Assembly: GCA_012798645.1 (NCBI GenBank)
Contig: JAAZMU010000069.1
Coordinates: 1 to 9,181, forward strand
Direction: 5' to 3'
From: Patescibacteria group bacterium
GTDB taxonomy: Bacteria > Patescibacteriota > Minisyncoccia > Minisyncoccales > Minisyncoccaceae
Length of the DNA stretch: 9,181 nt
Part shown: one piece after another, positions 1 to 7,521 of the stretch
Position numbering within the stretch: the stretch's first letter is position 1
How the letters are laid out: each line of letters starts with the position of its first letter
Translations under genes and position numbers: made by a program
Notes under the pieces: model-generated
The model's input: the letters and a program-made list of their open reading frames with translations, nothing else
Told to the model about the DNA's origin: nothing
The model's database searches: none

Positions 1-442
1 CAAAAAAATAGATAGTGCTGGCGCAGAAATAATTGATACTAAAAATAAAAGAAGACTAGTAAGAGCAATTGAAGTTGCCTTTAAAAGACCATTTTTTAGA
101 GAAACAAAAAACGCACCAGAATATGATATTTTAAAATTAGGCATTAAAGTTGAAAAACAAGAACTTGAAAAAAGAATAAACAAAAGGGTAGATCAGATGA
201 TTAAAATGGGGCTTGAAAAAGAAGTTAATAAGCTTTCTTCAAGATCTAAAATTCTCGAAACTATTGGATATAGAGAATGGAAAGAATATAAAGGAAATGA
301 GGAAATAAAGGAAAGAATAAAAATTAACACATTTAAATTTGCAAAAAGGCAAATTACATGGTTTAAAAAAGATAAAAGTATTAATTGGATTAAGTCCTAT
401 TCTGAAGCTAAAAAATTTATCAAAAAGAACAAATTTGACTAA
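1..442 (+). CDS. miaA: tRNA dimethylallyltransferase MiaA, C-terminal half (5' end outside window)
   Basis: MiaA transfers a dimethylallyl group from DMAPP to N6 of A37 in tRNAs that read UNN codons (i6A), which steadies codon pairing. The reading frame starts at base 2 and gives 146 residues before TAA at 440-442, about half of the usual ~300, so the P-loop half lies to the left. Visible family marks are an RRLVRAIE stretch (in many homologues R-RALE), the TIGYRE motif, and FAKRQITWFKKD near the C terminus, matching the (Y/F)AKRQ-TWF-R signature. The 3' end overlaps the end of the convergent minus-strand gene by 23 bases (420-442), and no hairpin terminator is visible. The identity is secure. 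The DMAPP source is a fair question if this is a CPR organism, since many of those lack isoprenoid synthesis, but nothing here addresses it. Confidence 0.95.
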   Translation, partial: KKIDSAGAEIIDTKNKRRLVRAIEVAFKRPFFRETKNAPEYDILKLGIKVEKQELEKRINKRVDQMIKMGLEKEVNKLSSRSKILETIGYREWKEYKGNEEIKERIKINTFKFAKRQITWFKKDKSINWIKSYSEAKKFIKKNKFD

Positions 443-1391
443 AAAAATCTAAAACATCACATTTCTCACCTTCTTTAGAAACACAATATTTTTTGTCTTC
501 TACTTCAAACCCTTCTTCTTCACAATAGCGAATAGCATTATTTAATATTGCTATTTCAGCAAGAGCCTCTATCTTTAAAAAAGCATCAGCACTTAAGTCA
601 ACTTGGTCTGTATCTTTTTCTGACTTTTTTCCACTAAGTATATCACGGGCAAACTGTTCTAGTGAAGCCATATCTTCTTCTGTAAACAATGAAATTGTTT
701 CTAAAATATCATCCATGGTTAACCCCATCTCCTCTACATCTCTATTTACCTTATTAAGCAATTCTTCATTTTGGTCATCACTACCTAAAACCTTGTCTAC
801 AATTTTTTTGAAATTCCCTGACGCCTCATTTTGAATTCTTGAAATACTATCATCAGTTATGCTTTGAAACTGATCTTTTATTTTATTTATAAAGTTTTCT
901 TCGCTAGTCATTTTTAAAGATATTTCCGTGTATTTATCAAATACAGTATCTTTGATTTTATCAAGCGTATCTTTTGTCGTATCTTGCATAGAATATTTTA
1001 AATTTTCTAACCTACTTTCATGCCCTATCATTTTTGATGCAAGCACATCTAATAATTTATCTTTTATCTCTCCTGGTAATTCATTAACTTTTCCTTGAAC
1101 TTGTTTAACTGAATCTTCGTATTTTTTAAGGTACTTATCATAATTAGAATTGTTAGGATTATCTTTTACCATCTGCTCTATTTCTTGTAATTTTTCCTCA
1201 GCAACATTAAGTCTTAGCTTTATTTTTTTAGCAGTATCAAATGTAAAAAAGTCTTGTATTTTTCTTCCCAAATCCTTAAAAACATATAATGGATTATTGG
1301 GTAATATCTTTATTTCTCCTCCTGCACTTGCAAAATTAAAAGAAAAGAAAACTAAAGTAAGAATTGATATAATCGTAAGTTTTTTTAGCAT
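420..1391 (-). CDS. Secreted DUF5667-like protein with C-terminal four-cysteine (DUF333-like) module
   Basis: A 323-residue exported protein of unknown function. Residues 1-23 are a clear Sec signal peptide: LKK, a hydrophobic core, then ASA before GGEIK as the likely signal peptidase I site. Residues ~29-75 read ILPNNPLYVFKDLGRKIQDF, then FTFDTAKKIKLRLNVAEEKL; this P-x-x-P-L-Y-x-x-K plus AE-(R/K)L pattern is what I know of DUF5667 proteins, common in CPR genomes. Residues ~80-265 are charged and probably helical or coiled-coil. The C terminus has four cysteines (C289, C303, C311, C321) in the order YCEEEGF...YCV...GEKCD...FF-x3-C, resembling DUF333/COG3042 'putative hemolysin' modules; this match is from memory and is tentative. 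The start ATG (1389-1391) lies inside the last codons of thrS (7-base overlap) with no nearby Shine-Dalgarno, so translation is probably coupled. It is the last gene of the dnaE-thrS operon. Confidence 0.8.
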   Translation of the reverse strand: MLKKLTIISILTLVFFSFNFASAGGEIKILPNNPLYVFKDLGRKIQDFFTFDTAKKIKLRLNVAEEKLQEIEQMVKDNPNNSNYDKYLKKYEDSVKQVQGKVNELPGEIKDKLLDVLASKMIGHESRLENLKYSMQDTTKDTLDKIKDTVFDKYTEISLKMTSEENFINKIKDQFQSITDDSISRIQNEASGNFKKIVDKVLGSDDQNEELLNKVNRDVEEMGLTMDDILETISLFTEEDMASLEQFARDILSGKKSEKDTDQVDLSADAFLKIEALAEIAILNNAIRYCEEEGFEVEDKKYCVSKEGEKCDVLDFFSQICSF

Positions 1392-3121
1392 AGTTTTTTT
1401 ATAAAATTATTAATTGATAATTCTTCCAAATTTTGTTGACCTCGTTTTCTCATACTTATTGTATTATTTTTAATTTCCTTGTCACCTACAGTGATGATAT
1501 AGGGTATTTTTCCCATTACTGCTTCTCTTATTTTCTTAGGAACAGTTTCTGCTTCATCTTTAACTTCCACTCTAAAACCTTTTAGTTCTTCTTTTATTTT
1601 ATAAGCATAGTCTCTATGTTTTTCTGAAACTGGTATAATTGAAATTTGAACAGGGGAAAGCCAAAAAGGGAAATTACCAGCATAATGTTCAATTAAAAGG
1701 CCAATAAACCTTTCAAAAGAACCAAAAAGCGCTCTGTGAATCATAAATGGTTCTTCTTTTTCTCCCTTCTCATTTATAAATACCATATTAAACCTTTTTG
1801 GTAAATTAAAATCAAATTGAAGTGTTGAACACTGCCATTCTCTTTGAAGGGCATCTTTAATTTTAAAATCTAACTTCGGTCCATAAAATGCTGCCTCACC
1901 TACTTCTTCTTTAAAATTAAGTTTTGTTTCTTTGGCAACTTTTCTTAAAACAGATTCAGCTAAATCCCAGCCTTGATCATCTCCTACATATTTTTCCTTA
2001 TTTAAAGAGTCTCTTAAAGATAAATAAACATTAACTGAATTAATATCAAAGCCAAAAGACTTATAAATGTATAGAATAAAATCAATCACTTTTTTAAGTT
2101 CATCTTCAACCTGGTCTTTCCTACAAAAAATATGTGCATCATCTTGAGTAAATCCTCTCACTCTTGTTAATCCTGATAATTCTCCTTTTTTTTCAAACCT
2201 ATAAACTGTTCCGTTTTCTGCCCATCTAATTGGAAAATCCCTATAGGAATGTTGCATACTATTATAAATTGCAATATGAAAAGGGCAATTCATTGGTTTT
2301 AATAAAAACTGCTCTGATTCTTTTACTTCCTTTTTTTCAAAAGCTTCTTCTAAAGACTGAGAAGCCTCAAGAGGAGGATACATACTCTCTGAATAAAAAC
2401 CAAAATGTCCTGACCTTTCCCATAGTTTTCTATTTCCAATATGTGGTGTTCTAATTAATTCATATCCATTTTCTAAATGTTTTTTAATCCAAAAATCTTC
2501 AATGATTTTATAAAGCAAAGCCCCCTTAGGATGCCACAAGATTAAGCCTGCACCCACCTCTTCCTCTATATGAAATAGATTTAATTTCTTTCCAAGTATT
2601 CTATGGTCTCTTTTTTTTGCTTCTTCTTTAAATTTTAAATATTGGTCAAGTTCTTCTTTGTTTGAAAATGCAACACCATATATCCTTGTTAACATTTTGT
2701 TTTTCTCATCTCCCTTAAAATAGGCACCTGCTATTTTCTCTAATTTAAAAGAATTGGGGTCAATTTCATTGGTTGATTTAATATGTGGCCCTGCACATAA
2801 ATCAATAAAGTTTCCTAACTTATAAATTGACACAGAGTCGTCTAAGTCTTTTAAAAGCTCTAATTTATAAGGCTCATTTTTAAAAAGTTCTCTTGCTCGT
2901 TCTTTAGATACTTCTTTTTTTTCAAAAGGAATATTTTGGCGAATAAAATGCTTCATTCTTTTTTCTATGTCTTTTAAATCTTTCTCCTCAATTTCTAAAT
3001 TATCAAAATCATAATAAAAACCATTTTCAATTGCAGGTCCAATTCCTAATTTTATATTTTCATTTTTTTCCTTAATCGCTTTTGCTAAGATATGCGCTAA
3101 AGAATGTCTTATTTTTTCCAT
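1385..3121 (-). CDS. thrS: Threonyl-tRNA synthetase lacking the N-terminal TGS domain
   Basis: Class II aminoacyl-tRNA synthetase that charges tRNA(Thr); 578 residues against ~640 in E. coli. It begins directly at the N2 editing domain: HSLAH (H6, H10) and DLCAGPH (C109, H113) match the H-x3-H and C-x3-H editing-site residues. The catalytic core follows at ~180-485: motif 2 region around FPIRWAENGTVYRFE, KPMNCPFH (C279), TQDDAHIFC (H330), and motif 3 in IHRALFGSFERF (H462). C279, H330 and H462 are the three catalytic zinc ligands. The anticodon-binding domain is at ~486-578. Relative to E. coli there is an acidic/lysine-rich insert of about 15 residues before the KPMNCP motif (~251-270). The missing TGS domain is real at this locus: an in-frame TAA (3137-3139 read on the minus strand) lies 15 bases upstream of the ATG, so no longer start exists. 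The start follows the dnaE stop by 4 bases. Confidence 0.97.
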   Translation of the reverse strand: MEKIRHSLAHILAKAIKEKNENIKLGIGPAIENGFYYDFDNLEIEEKDLKDIEKRMKHFIRQNIPFEKKEVSKERARELFKNEPYKLELLKDLDDSVSIYKLGNFIDLCAGPHIKSTNEIDPNSFKLEKIAGAYFKGDEKNKMLTRIYGVAFSNKEELDQYLKFKEEAKKRDHRILGKKLNLFHIEEEVGAGLILWHPKGALLYKIIEDFWIKKHLENGYELIRTPHIGNRKLWERSGHFGFYSESMYPPLEASQSLEEAFEKKEVKESEQFLLKPMNCPFHIAIYNSMQHSYRDFPIRWAENGTVYRFEKKGELSGLTRVRGFTQDDAHIFCRKDQVEDELKKVIDFILYIYKSFGFDINSVNVYLSLRDSLNKEKYVGDDQGWDLAESVLRKVAKETKLNFKEEVGEAAFYGPKLDFKIKDALQREWQCSTLQFDFNLPKRFNMVFINEKGEKEEPFMIHRALFGSFERFIGLLIEHYAGNFPFWLSPVQISIIPVSEKHRDYAYKIKEELKGFRVEVKDEAETVPKKIREAVMGKIPYIITVGDKEIKNNTISMRKRGQQNLEELSINNFIKKLC

Positions 3122-3125
3122 AATT

Positions 3126-6100
3126 TTAATTTTTAATTATTTCTTCTGCCTCATTTGCAATTATTTTTGGTACTCCATCTTTATTATCTAATCGTCCCGT
3201 CACAAAAAGTATTTTATTCTCTTCAAACATTTCTGGTGCCTTAGAAAACAAAGTAGGGAATATAATGACTTCAACTTTTTCTGTTAAATCCTGCACCTCA
3301 ATAAACATCATAGGGTCTCCTTTTTTTGTTATTACTTTTTTTGCTCCAGTTATAACACCGCCAATACAAACCACTTCTCCTTGAGATAATAATCTTTCAT
3401 AAGGATTTCTTTTTGCATTTTCATTAGTTAAATCCTTTATAATTTTAATTATTCTAACTGTTCTTTGCTCTAAAAAGTTTCTGTATTTTTCCAAAGGATG
3501 TCCAGAAATATAAAGACCTAAAAGTTCTTTTTCCCATTCAAGTTTTTCATCTTGTGTAGCAGACAAAGAATCTTCTAATTCAATTTGTGTAGACTCATTA
3601 GAAAACAAGGCGAATTGTTGACTTAATTTTTCTTTCTCCTTTTCTTTCGACCAATTTAAAATCTTCTCTAAATTTAATAGTAGTTTTTTTCTTTCTTCAA
3701 GATTATCAAAAGCACCTGCTTTTATTAAACTTTCCATTGTTTTTTTATTGATCACTTTGGGGTCTACTCTTTCTAAAAAATCAGAAATAGATTTAAAAGA
3801 ATTATTTTGCTTTCTTTCTTCAATTATTTTTTCAACTACATTATAACCTACGTTTTTAATAGCAGATAATCCAAACCTAATTTTATTCTCATTTGGAACC
3901 ACGCTGAAATTTGAAAAACTTTCATTTATATCAGGGGGCAAAACTTCAATTTCTTTTTTTAAGCATTCGTCAATTAAAATAGAAACTTTGTCTAAGTCAC
4001 TTTGCTCAGATGTTAATAGAGCCGACATATATTCTATAGGATAGTGTGCTTTTAAATAAGCATTTTCATATGCAATCATTGCGTAGCATGTAGCATGACT
4101 TTTGTTAAAAGAATAGCTAGCAAAGGGTTCAATCCAATTCCATATTTTTTGTCCAATTTCTATATCTATATTATTTTTAACAATCCCATTTAAAAACTTT
4201 TCTTTTTGTTCCATTAAAAGACTTTCTATTTTCTTACCCATTGCTTTCCTTAAAATGTCTGCTTCACCTAAAGTAAACCCTGCTAAATCCTGTGCTATTC
4301 TCATAACTTGCTCTTGATAAACTGGTAATCCATATGTAGTTTCTAAAATTGGTTTTAATTTATTATGTAGATATGTTGTTTTTGTGATTCCATGCTTTGC
4401 ATTAATATATTGAGGGATATGAGCCATTGGTCCAGGTCTATAAAGCGCTACCATTGCAATAATATCTTCTATTTGAGTAGGTTTTAATCTTTTTAAATAT
4501 CTTCTCATTCCAGGAGATTCTAACTGAAATACTCCTATACAATCCGCTCTTTGAAATAAATCAAAAGTTTTCTCATCGTCTAAAGGAATCTTATCAATAT
4601 CTAATTTTTCCCCTCGTACCGCATAAATTCTTTTAAGTGTATCCTCGATAATTGTTAAATTCTTAATTCCTAAAAAATCCATTTTTAAAAGACCCACATC
4701 TTCAATAAAATTTCCTGAATATTGAGTAACTACTGCATTTTCATCTTGTGATGGATGTTGCAAGGGTACAATGTTATCCAACGTATCTTTTGCAATCACA
4801 ACTCCGCAAGCATGGACAGACGCATGCCTTGCACATCCTTCTATTTTCAAAGCTAAATCAATTAACTTTTTAGCTTGCGGGTCATTATTATATAATTTTT
4901 CAAATTCTGAAACTTCAGACATTGTGTAAGACAAGCTCTTGCCCTGAGGAATCATTTTAGCTATTTCATCACAGTAAGCATAAGGATAAGCTAAAGCTCT
5001 TCCAACATCCCTTATCACTGCTCTTGAAGCCATTGTTCCAAATGTAATAATTTGCGCAACTTTTTCTCTTCCATATTTGTTTGCCACATAATCAATTACC
5101 TCGTCCCTTCTTTTATCTGCAAAGTCTAAATCAATATCAGGTGGGGAAATTCTTTCTGGGTTTAAAAATCTTTGAAATAAAAGATTATACTTTAAAGGAT
5201 CCACATTTGTAATATTAGATAAATAAGCAACAATAGAACCTCCTGCAGACCCTCTTCCAGGACCAACAACAATTCTATTCTCCTTAGCCCAATTAACAAA
5301 ATCTTGTACAATTAGGAAATAGGAGGCAAAGCCAGAACTCTCTATAACTTCAAGTTCATATTCAAGCCGCTCCATTATTTCTTTTGTCTTTTCCTCACTT
5401 AAATTCTCTCCATATCTCCTAGAAATTCCTTTTAAACAAAGCTCTCTTAAATATCCAATTTCAGTTTTATTATCTGGTACTTCATAATAAGGAAGTTTTG
5501 TTTCTCCTAAATCAAGTTCCAAGTTACAAGCTTCTTTAATTTTTTCAGTATTTAAAATAGCTTCTGGAATATCTTCAAACAACTCACACATTTCTTCTTT
5601 GCTTTTAAATGAAAAATCACTTTCAAGCATTGAAGGTCTGTCTTTGTTTTCAATAGTAAGTCCCATATTAATAAGCATTAATATATCTTGCGCTTCTGCA
5701 TCTTCCTTTTTTAAATAATGTACATCATTTGTAGCAACAACAGGAATATCTAATTCTTTTGATATTTTAATAAGTTCTTGATTTACTATTTCTTGCTCCT
5801 TATATTCAGGATGTCTTTGAAGCTCCAAATAAAAATTATCTTTGCCAAATATGTTTTCGTACTCTTTTGCCTTTTCTCGTGCTTTTTTTAAATCACCTTG
5901 TAAAATTAATTTAGGTATTTTCCCTTGAAGACATCCAGACAAAGCAATTATGCCTTCGCTATATTTTGAAAGAAGGTCAACATCCACTCTTGGCTTATAG
6001 TAAAAGCCATTTAAATTCGCCTCAGTTACTATTTTCACTAAATTATTATAGCCCTGCCTATTTTTTGCAAGCAAAATTAAATGATATCTACTTTTTTCTC

Positions 6101-6344
6101 TGTGCGGGTCCTTACTTTTCATATCCTCAATTGCTTCGTATACTTCGCACCCTATAATCGGCTTTATTCCTTGAGCTTTCGCTTTCTTATAAAACTCTAT
6201 TGCGCCATACAAAACACCATGGTCAGTCATTGCAACTGCATCCATATTAAGCTCTTTTGCATATGAAATTAGATCATCTATTTTTGGAAGCCCATCTAAA
6301 AGCGAATAATGGCTATGAACATGTAAATGTGTAAATTGTTTCAT
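3126..6344 (-). CDS. dnaE: DNA polymerase III alpha subunit (DnaE1 type)
   Basis: The replicative polymerase catalytic subunit, 1072 residues (E. coli 1160). The PHP domain is residues 1-~280. All nine positions that I recall as metal ligands in Thermus-type PHP domains are present: H8, H10, D17, H42, E67, H88, C138, D207 and H209. The C-family polymerase core follows, with GPGRGSAGGS (361-370), the catalytic pair D403/D405 in PDIDLDF and the third aspartate D556 in KMDFLG. A helix-hairpin-helix region lies at ~828-860. A likely beta-clamp motif, QFALF, is at 910-914 (Q-x-x-L-F). An OB fold runs ~987-1068, and the protein ends right after it, so the C-terminal tau-binding domain of the E. coli enzyme is absent. 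No Shine-Dalgarno precedes the ATG; a good promoter ends only 11 bases upstream, suggesting a nearly leaderless mRNA. First gene of the leftward operon with thrS. Confidence 0.98.
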   Translation of the reverse strand: MKQFTHLHVHSHYSLLDGLPKIDDLISYAKELNMDAVAMTDHGVLYGAIEFYKKAKAQGIKPIIGCEVYEAIEDMKSKDPHREKSRYHLILLAKNRQGYNNLVKIVTEANLNGFYYKPRVDVDLLSKYSEGIIALSGCLQGKIPKLILQGDLKKAREKAKEYENIFGKDNFYLELQRHPEYKEQEIVNQELIKISKELDIPVVATNDVHYLKKEDAEAQDILMLINMGLTIENKDRPSMLESDFSFKSKEEMCELFEDIPEAILNTEKIKEACNLELDLGETKLPYYEVPDNKTEIGYLRELCLKGISRRYGENLSEEKTKEIMERLEYELEVIESSGFASYFLIVQDFVNWAKENRIVVGPGRGSAGGSIVAYLSNITNVDPLKYNLLFQRFLNPERISPPDIDLDFADKRRDEVIDYVANKYGREKVAQIITFGTMASRAVIRDVGRALAYPYAYCDEIAKMIPQGKSLSYTMSEVSEFEKLYNNDPQAKKLIDLALKIEGCARHASVHACGVVIAKDTLDNIVPLQHPSQDENAVVTQYSGNFIEDVGLLKMDFLGIKNLTIIEDTLKRIYAVRGEKLDIDKIPLDDEKTFDLFQRADCIGVFQLESPGMRRYLKRLKPTQIEDIIAMVALYRPGPMAHIPQYINAKHGITKTTYLHNKLKPILETTYGLPVYQEQVMRIAQDLAGFTLGEADILRKAMGKKIESLLMEQKEKFLNGIVKNNIDIEIGQKIWNWIEPFASYSFNKSHATCYAMIAYENAYLKAHYPIEYMSALLTSEQSDLDKVSILIDECLKKEIEVLPPDINESFSNFSVVPNENKIRFGLSAIKNVGYNVVEKIIEERKQNNSFKSISDFLERVDPKVINKKTMESLIKAGAFDNLEERKKLLLNLEKILNWSKEKEKEKLSQQFALFSNESTQIELEDSLSATQDEKLEWEKELLGLYISGHPLEKYRNFLEQRTVRIIKIIKDLTNENAKRNPYERLLSQGEVVCIGGVITGAKKVITKKGDPMMFIEVQDLTEKVEVIIFPTLFSKAPEMFEENKILFVTGRLDNKDGVPKIIANEAEEIIKN

Positions 6345-6355
6345 AATCTGAATTA

Positions 6356-6384
6356 ATTCTATATTAAATTACTATAACTTTCAA
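6356..6384 (-). promoter_or_regulatory. Predicted sigma-70-type promoter of dnaE-thrS operon
   Basis: On the minus strand the -35 is TTGAAA (6379-6384), the spacer is 17 bases and the -10 is TAGAAT (6356-6361); each hexamer matches consensus at 5 of 6 positions. A start 6-7 bases past the -10 would fall near 6349, leaving only about 5 untranslated bases before the dnaE ATG at 6344. Prediction from sequence only. Confidence 0.6.
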
Positions 6385-6393
6385 GGACAACTA

Positions 6394-6420
6394 TTTACAA
6401 ATTATCTTTCTTAGTATATA
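6394..6420 (+). promoter_or_regulatory. Possible promoter of the small membrane protein gene
   Basis: TTTACA (6394-6399) and TATATA (6415-6420) with a 15-base spacer, shorter than ideal. The predicted start near 6427 would leave an ~18-base leader carrying the ribosome binding site. A second -10-like TAAAAT at 6423-6428 has no good -35. It shares the 100-base intergenic region with the divergent dnaE promoter; the -35 regions lie back to back about 10 bases apart. Confidence 0.35.
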
Positions 6421-6433
6421 GCTAAAATAGTAA

Positions 6434-6439
6434 GAGGGG
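6434..6439 (+). promoter_or_regulatory. Ribosome binding site GAGGGG
   Basis: A purine-rich GAGGGG five bases before the ATG at 6445. It fixes the start of the small membrane protein and stands out because dnaE, thrS, rnhB, rpmF, nusB and rnc lack any comparable site. Confidence 0.6.
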
Positions 6440-6444
6440 TAAAA

Positions 6445-6825
6445 ATGAATGCAGAAAAAGGACTTGCAATACTGATCCTTGTATTGATTGTAATGGTCAT
6501 TGCAATGGTCGAAATGGGCACAGTATGTGAATGGGAAATTATCCAAACAAAGGAATTCAAGCTGTTTCCTGTTACATACAATAGCCAGGGGGAACCTATC
6601 TATTACGGAAAAGAAAACAACGGACGTGGTGACAGTTTCTTTGTCTATGTAAAGAATAATGAAATAGAAAAACTTTCATTTTCAGCCTATAGGGCAAGTG
6701 TAATCGAAAATTCAACCGAACCAATTTTAAAAATACATTTTCTTATTCCAACTTCTGAAAACAAACTCCACAATCTTTTTCTCACTTCACAACCTACAGA
6801 AATGTGGGAGATACATATTCCTTAA
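6445..6825 (+). CDS. Small single-pass membrane protein, unknown function
   Basis: A 126-residue protein that I do not recognise. Residues ~6-24 form one strongly hydrophobic segment (LAILILVLIVMVIAMVEM) after a short start carrying a lysine, which predicts an N-in, C-out anchor or uncleaved signal. There is a lone cysteine at 28. The remaining ~100 residues are polar with alternating aromatic and beta-prone stretches (FFVYV, LKIHFLI, MWEIHI) and probably make a small exported beta-rich domain. No catalytic motif is visible. The start is supported by GAGGGG five bases upstream, and a terminator follows the stop directly, so the gene is probably transcribed alone. It is divergent from dnaE and upstream of rnhB; neither neighbour suggests a role. 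That it is a real gene is well supported by start signal, codon pattern and terminator; its function is unknown. Confidence 0.75.
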   Translation: MNAEKGLAILILVLIVMVIAMVEMGTVCEWEIIQTKEFKLFPVTYNSQGEPIYYGKENNGRGDSFFVYVKNNEIEKLSFSAYRASVIENSTEPILKIHFLIPTSENKLHNLFLTSQPTEMWEIHIP

Positions 6826-6851
6826 AGTCGCCTAAAAACGACTCTTTTTTT
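6826..6851 (+). terminator. Rho-independent terminator after the membrane protein gene
   Basis: AGTCG (6826-6830) pairs with CGACT (6839-6843) around an 8-base loop, followed by C and seven T (6845-6851). It starts one base after the TAA stop and separates this gene from rnhB. Confidence 0.75.
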
Positions 6852-6864
6852 ATAACAAATTTAA

Positions 6865-6873
6865 TGCTACTAT
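6865..6873 (+). promoter_or_regulatory. Possible extended -10 promoter of rnhB
   Basis: TGCTACTAT is an extended -10 (TG-n-TACTAT). The matching -35 position holds only the T-run of the preceding terminator. A start 7 bases past the -10 would be at 6880, immediately before the rnhB ATG, so the message would be leaderless; no Shine-Dalgarno is present. An alternative -10, TATAAC at 6851-6856, would give an ~18-base leader. Confidence 0.35.
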
Positions 6874-6880
6874 TTTATCA

Positions 6881-7504
6881 ATGAACCTAAATGAAGAAAC
6901 CAGGATAAAAAAACAAGGTTTTAAATATGTAATTGGGTTAGACGAAGCTGGAAGAGGTGCTCTTGCAGGACCTGTGGTTGCAAGTGCCATATACTACAAA
7001 GGGAAAAATCCAATTCAAGGGGTAAAAGATTCAAAAAAAATAAGCCCAAGCAAAAGAAAAAACTTAGCCTTAAAATTAACAAACCACCCTTGTGTTTTAT
7101 GGGGTATTGGGATTGTCCCATCTAAGACCATAGATAAAATAAATATATTAGAAGCAAGCAAAATTGCAATGCAAAAAGCTCTTTTTGATTTAGAGAAAAA
7201 ATACAAAATCAAAGCTGATTACTTAATACTTGATGGGAAAATGAAGCTAGATATTCCGATTAACCAAATATCTATTATTAAGGGTGATGATTTAATATTT
7301 TCTTGCTCAGCAGCTTCAATAATTGCTAAAGTAACCCGAGATTTTTTAATGGAAAAAGCAAGTTTCAAATACCCTGAGTACTCATTTGAAAGGCATAAAG
7401 GTTATGGCACAAAACTTCATTTAAGTATGCTTAAAAAATACGGAGCTTGTCCTATCCATAGAAAAAGTTTTAAGCCAATAAAGAAAATTGACAACAAAGT
7501 TTAA
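6881..7504 (+). CDS. rnhB: Ribonuclease HII
   Basis: RNase HII cuts the RNA strand of RNA-DNA hybrids and removes single ribonucleotides misincorporated in DNA. The 207 residues match the bacterial length (~200). GLDEAGRGALAGPVVA at the N terminus gives D21 and E22 and the GRG substrate loop (24-26); LILDGK gives D118 and IKGDD gives D136, completing the D-E-D-D metal site. SAASIIAKVTRD (~143-154) and HKGYG-T-x-x-H (172-180) are further family hallmarks. There is no Shine-Dalgarno before the ATG; a possible -10 lies just upstream. The last codons contain the TTGACA -35 of the next small gene. Identity secure; this start is the first ATG after the preceding terminator and gives the standard N terminus. 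Confidence 0.97.
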   Translation: MNLNEETRIKKQGFKYVIGLDEAGRGALAGPVVASAIYYKGKNPIQGVKDSKKISPSKRKNLALKLTNHPCVLWGIGIVPSKTIDKINILEASKIAMQKALFDLEKKYKIKADYLILDGKMKLDIPINQISIIKGDDLIFSCSAASIIAKVTRDFLMEKASFKYPEYSFERHKGYGTKLHLSMLKKYGACPIHRKSFKPIKKIDNKV

Positions 7505-7516
7505 AAAAGATATTAT
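7488..7516 (+). promoter_or_regulatory. Strong predicted promoter of the 37-codon gene, inside the rnhB 3' end
   Basis: TTGACA (7488-7493, exact consensus), a 17-base spacer and TATTAT (7511-7516, 5 of 6). The -35 lies within the final codons of rnhB. The predicted start, about 7523-7524, falls inside the CTAG of the shared leader palindrome. Confidence 0.7.
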
Positions 7517-7521
7517 TGTAT

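Noticed and set aside
1150..1404. An 84-codon plus-strand hydrophobic open frame
   Set aside because: It is the antisense of the secreted protein gene, whose signal peptide and cysteine module make the minus strand the coding one.
6372..6390. A third copy of the small-gene leader in the dnaE promoter (minus strand reads GTCCTTGAAAGT)
   Set aside because: It matches GTCCTTAAAGGA only with a gap, is not palindromic and sits on the -35 and not at the transcript start.
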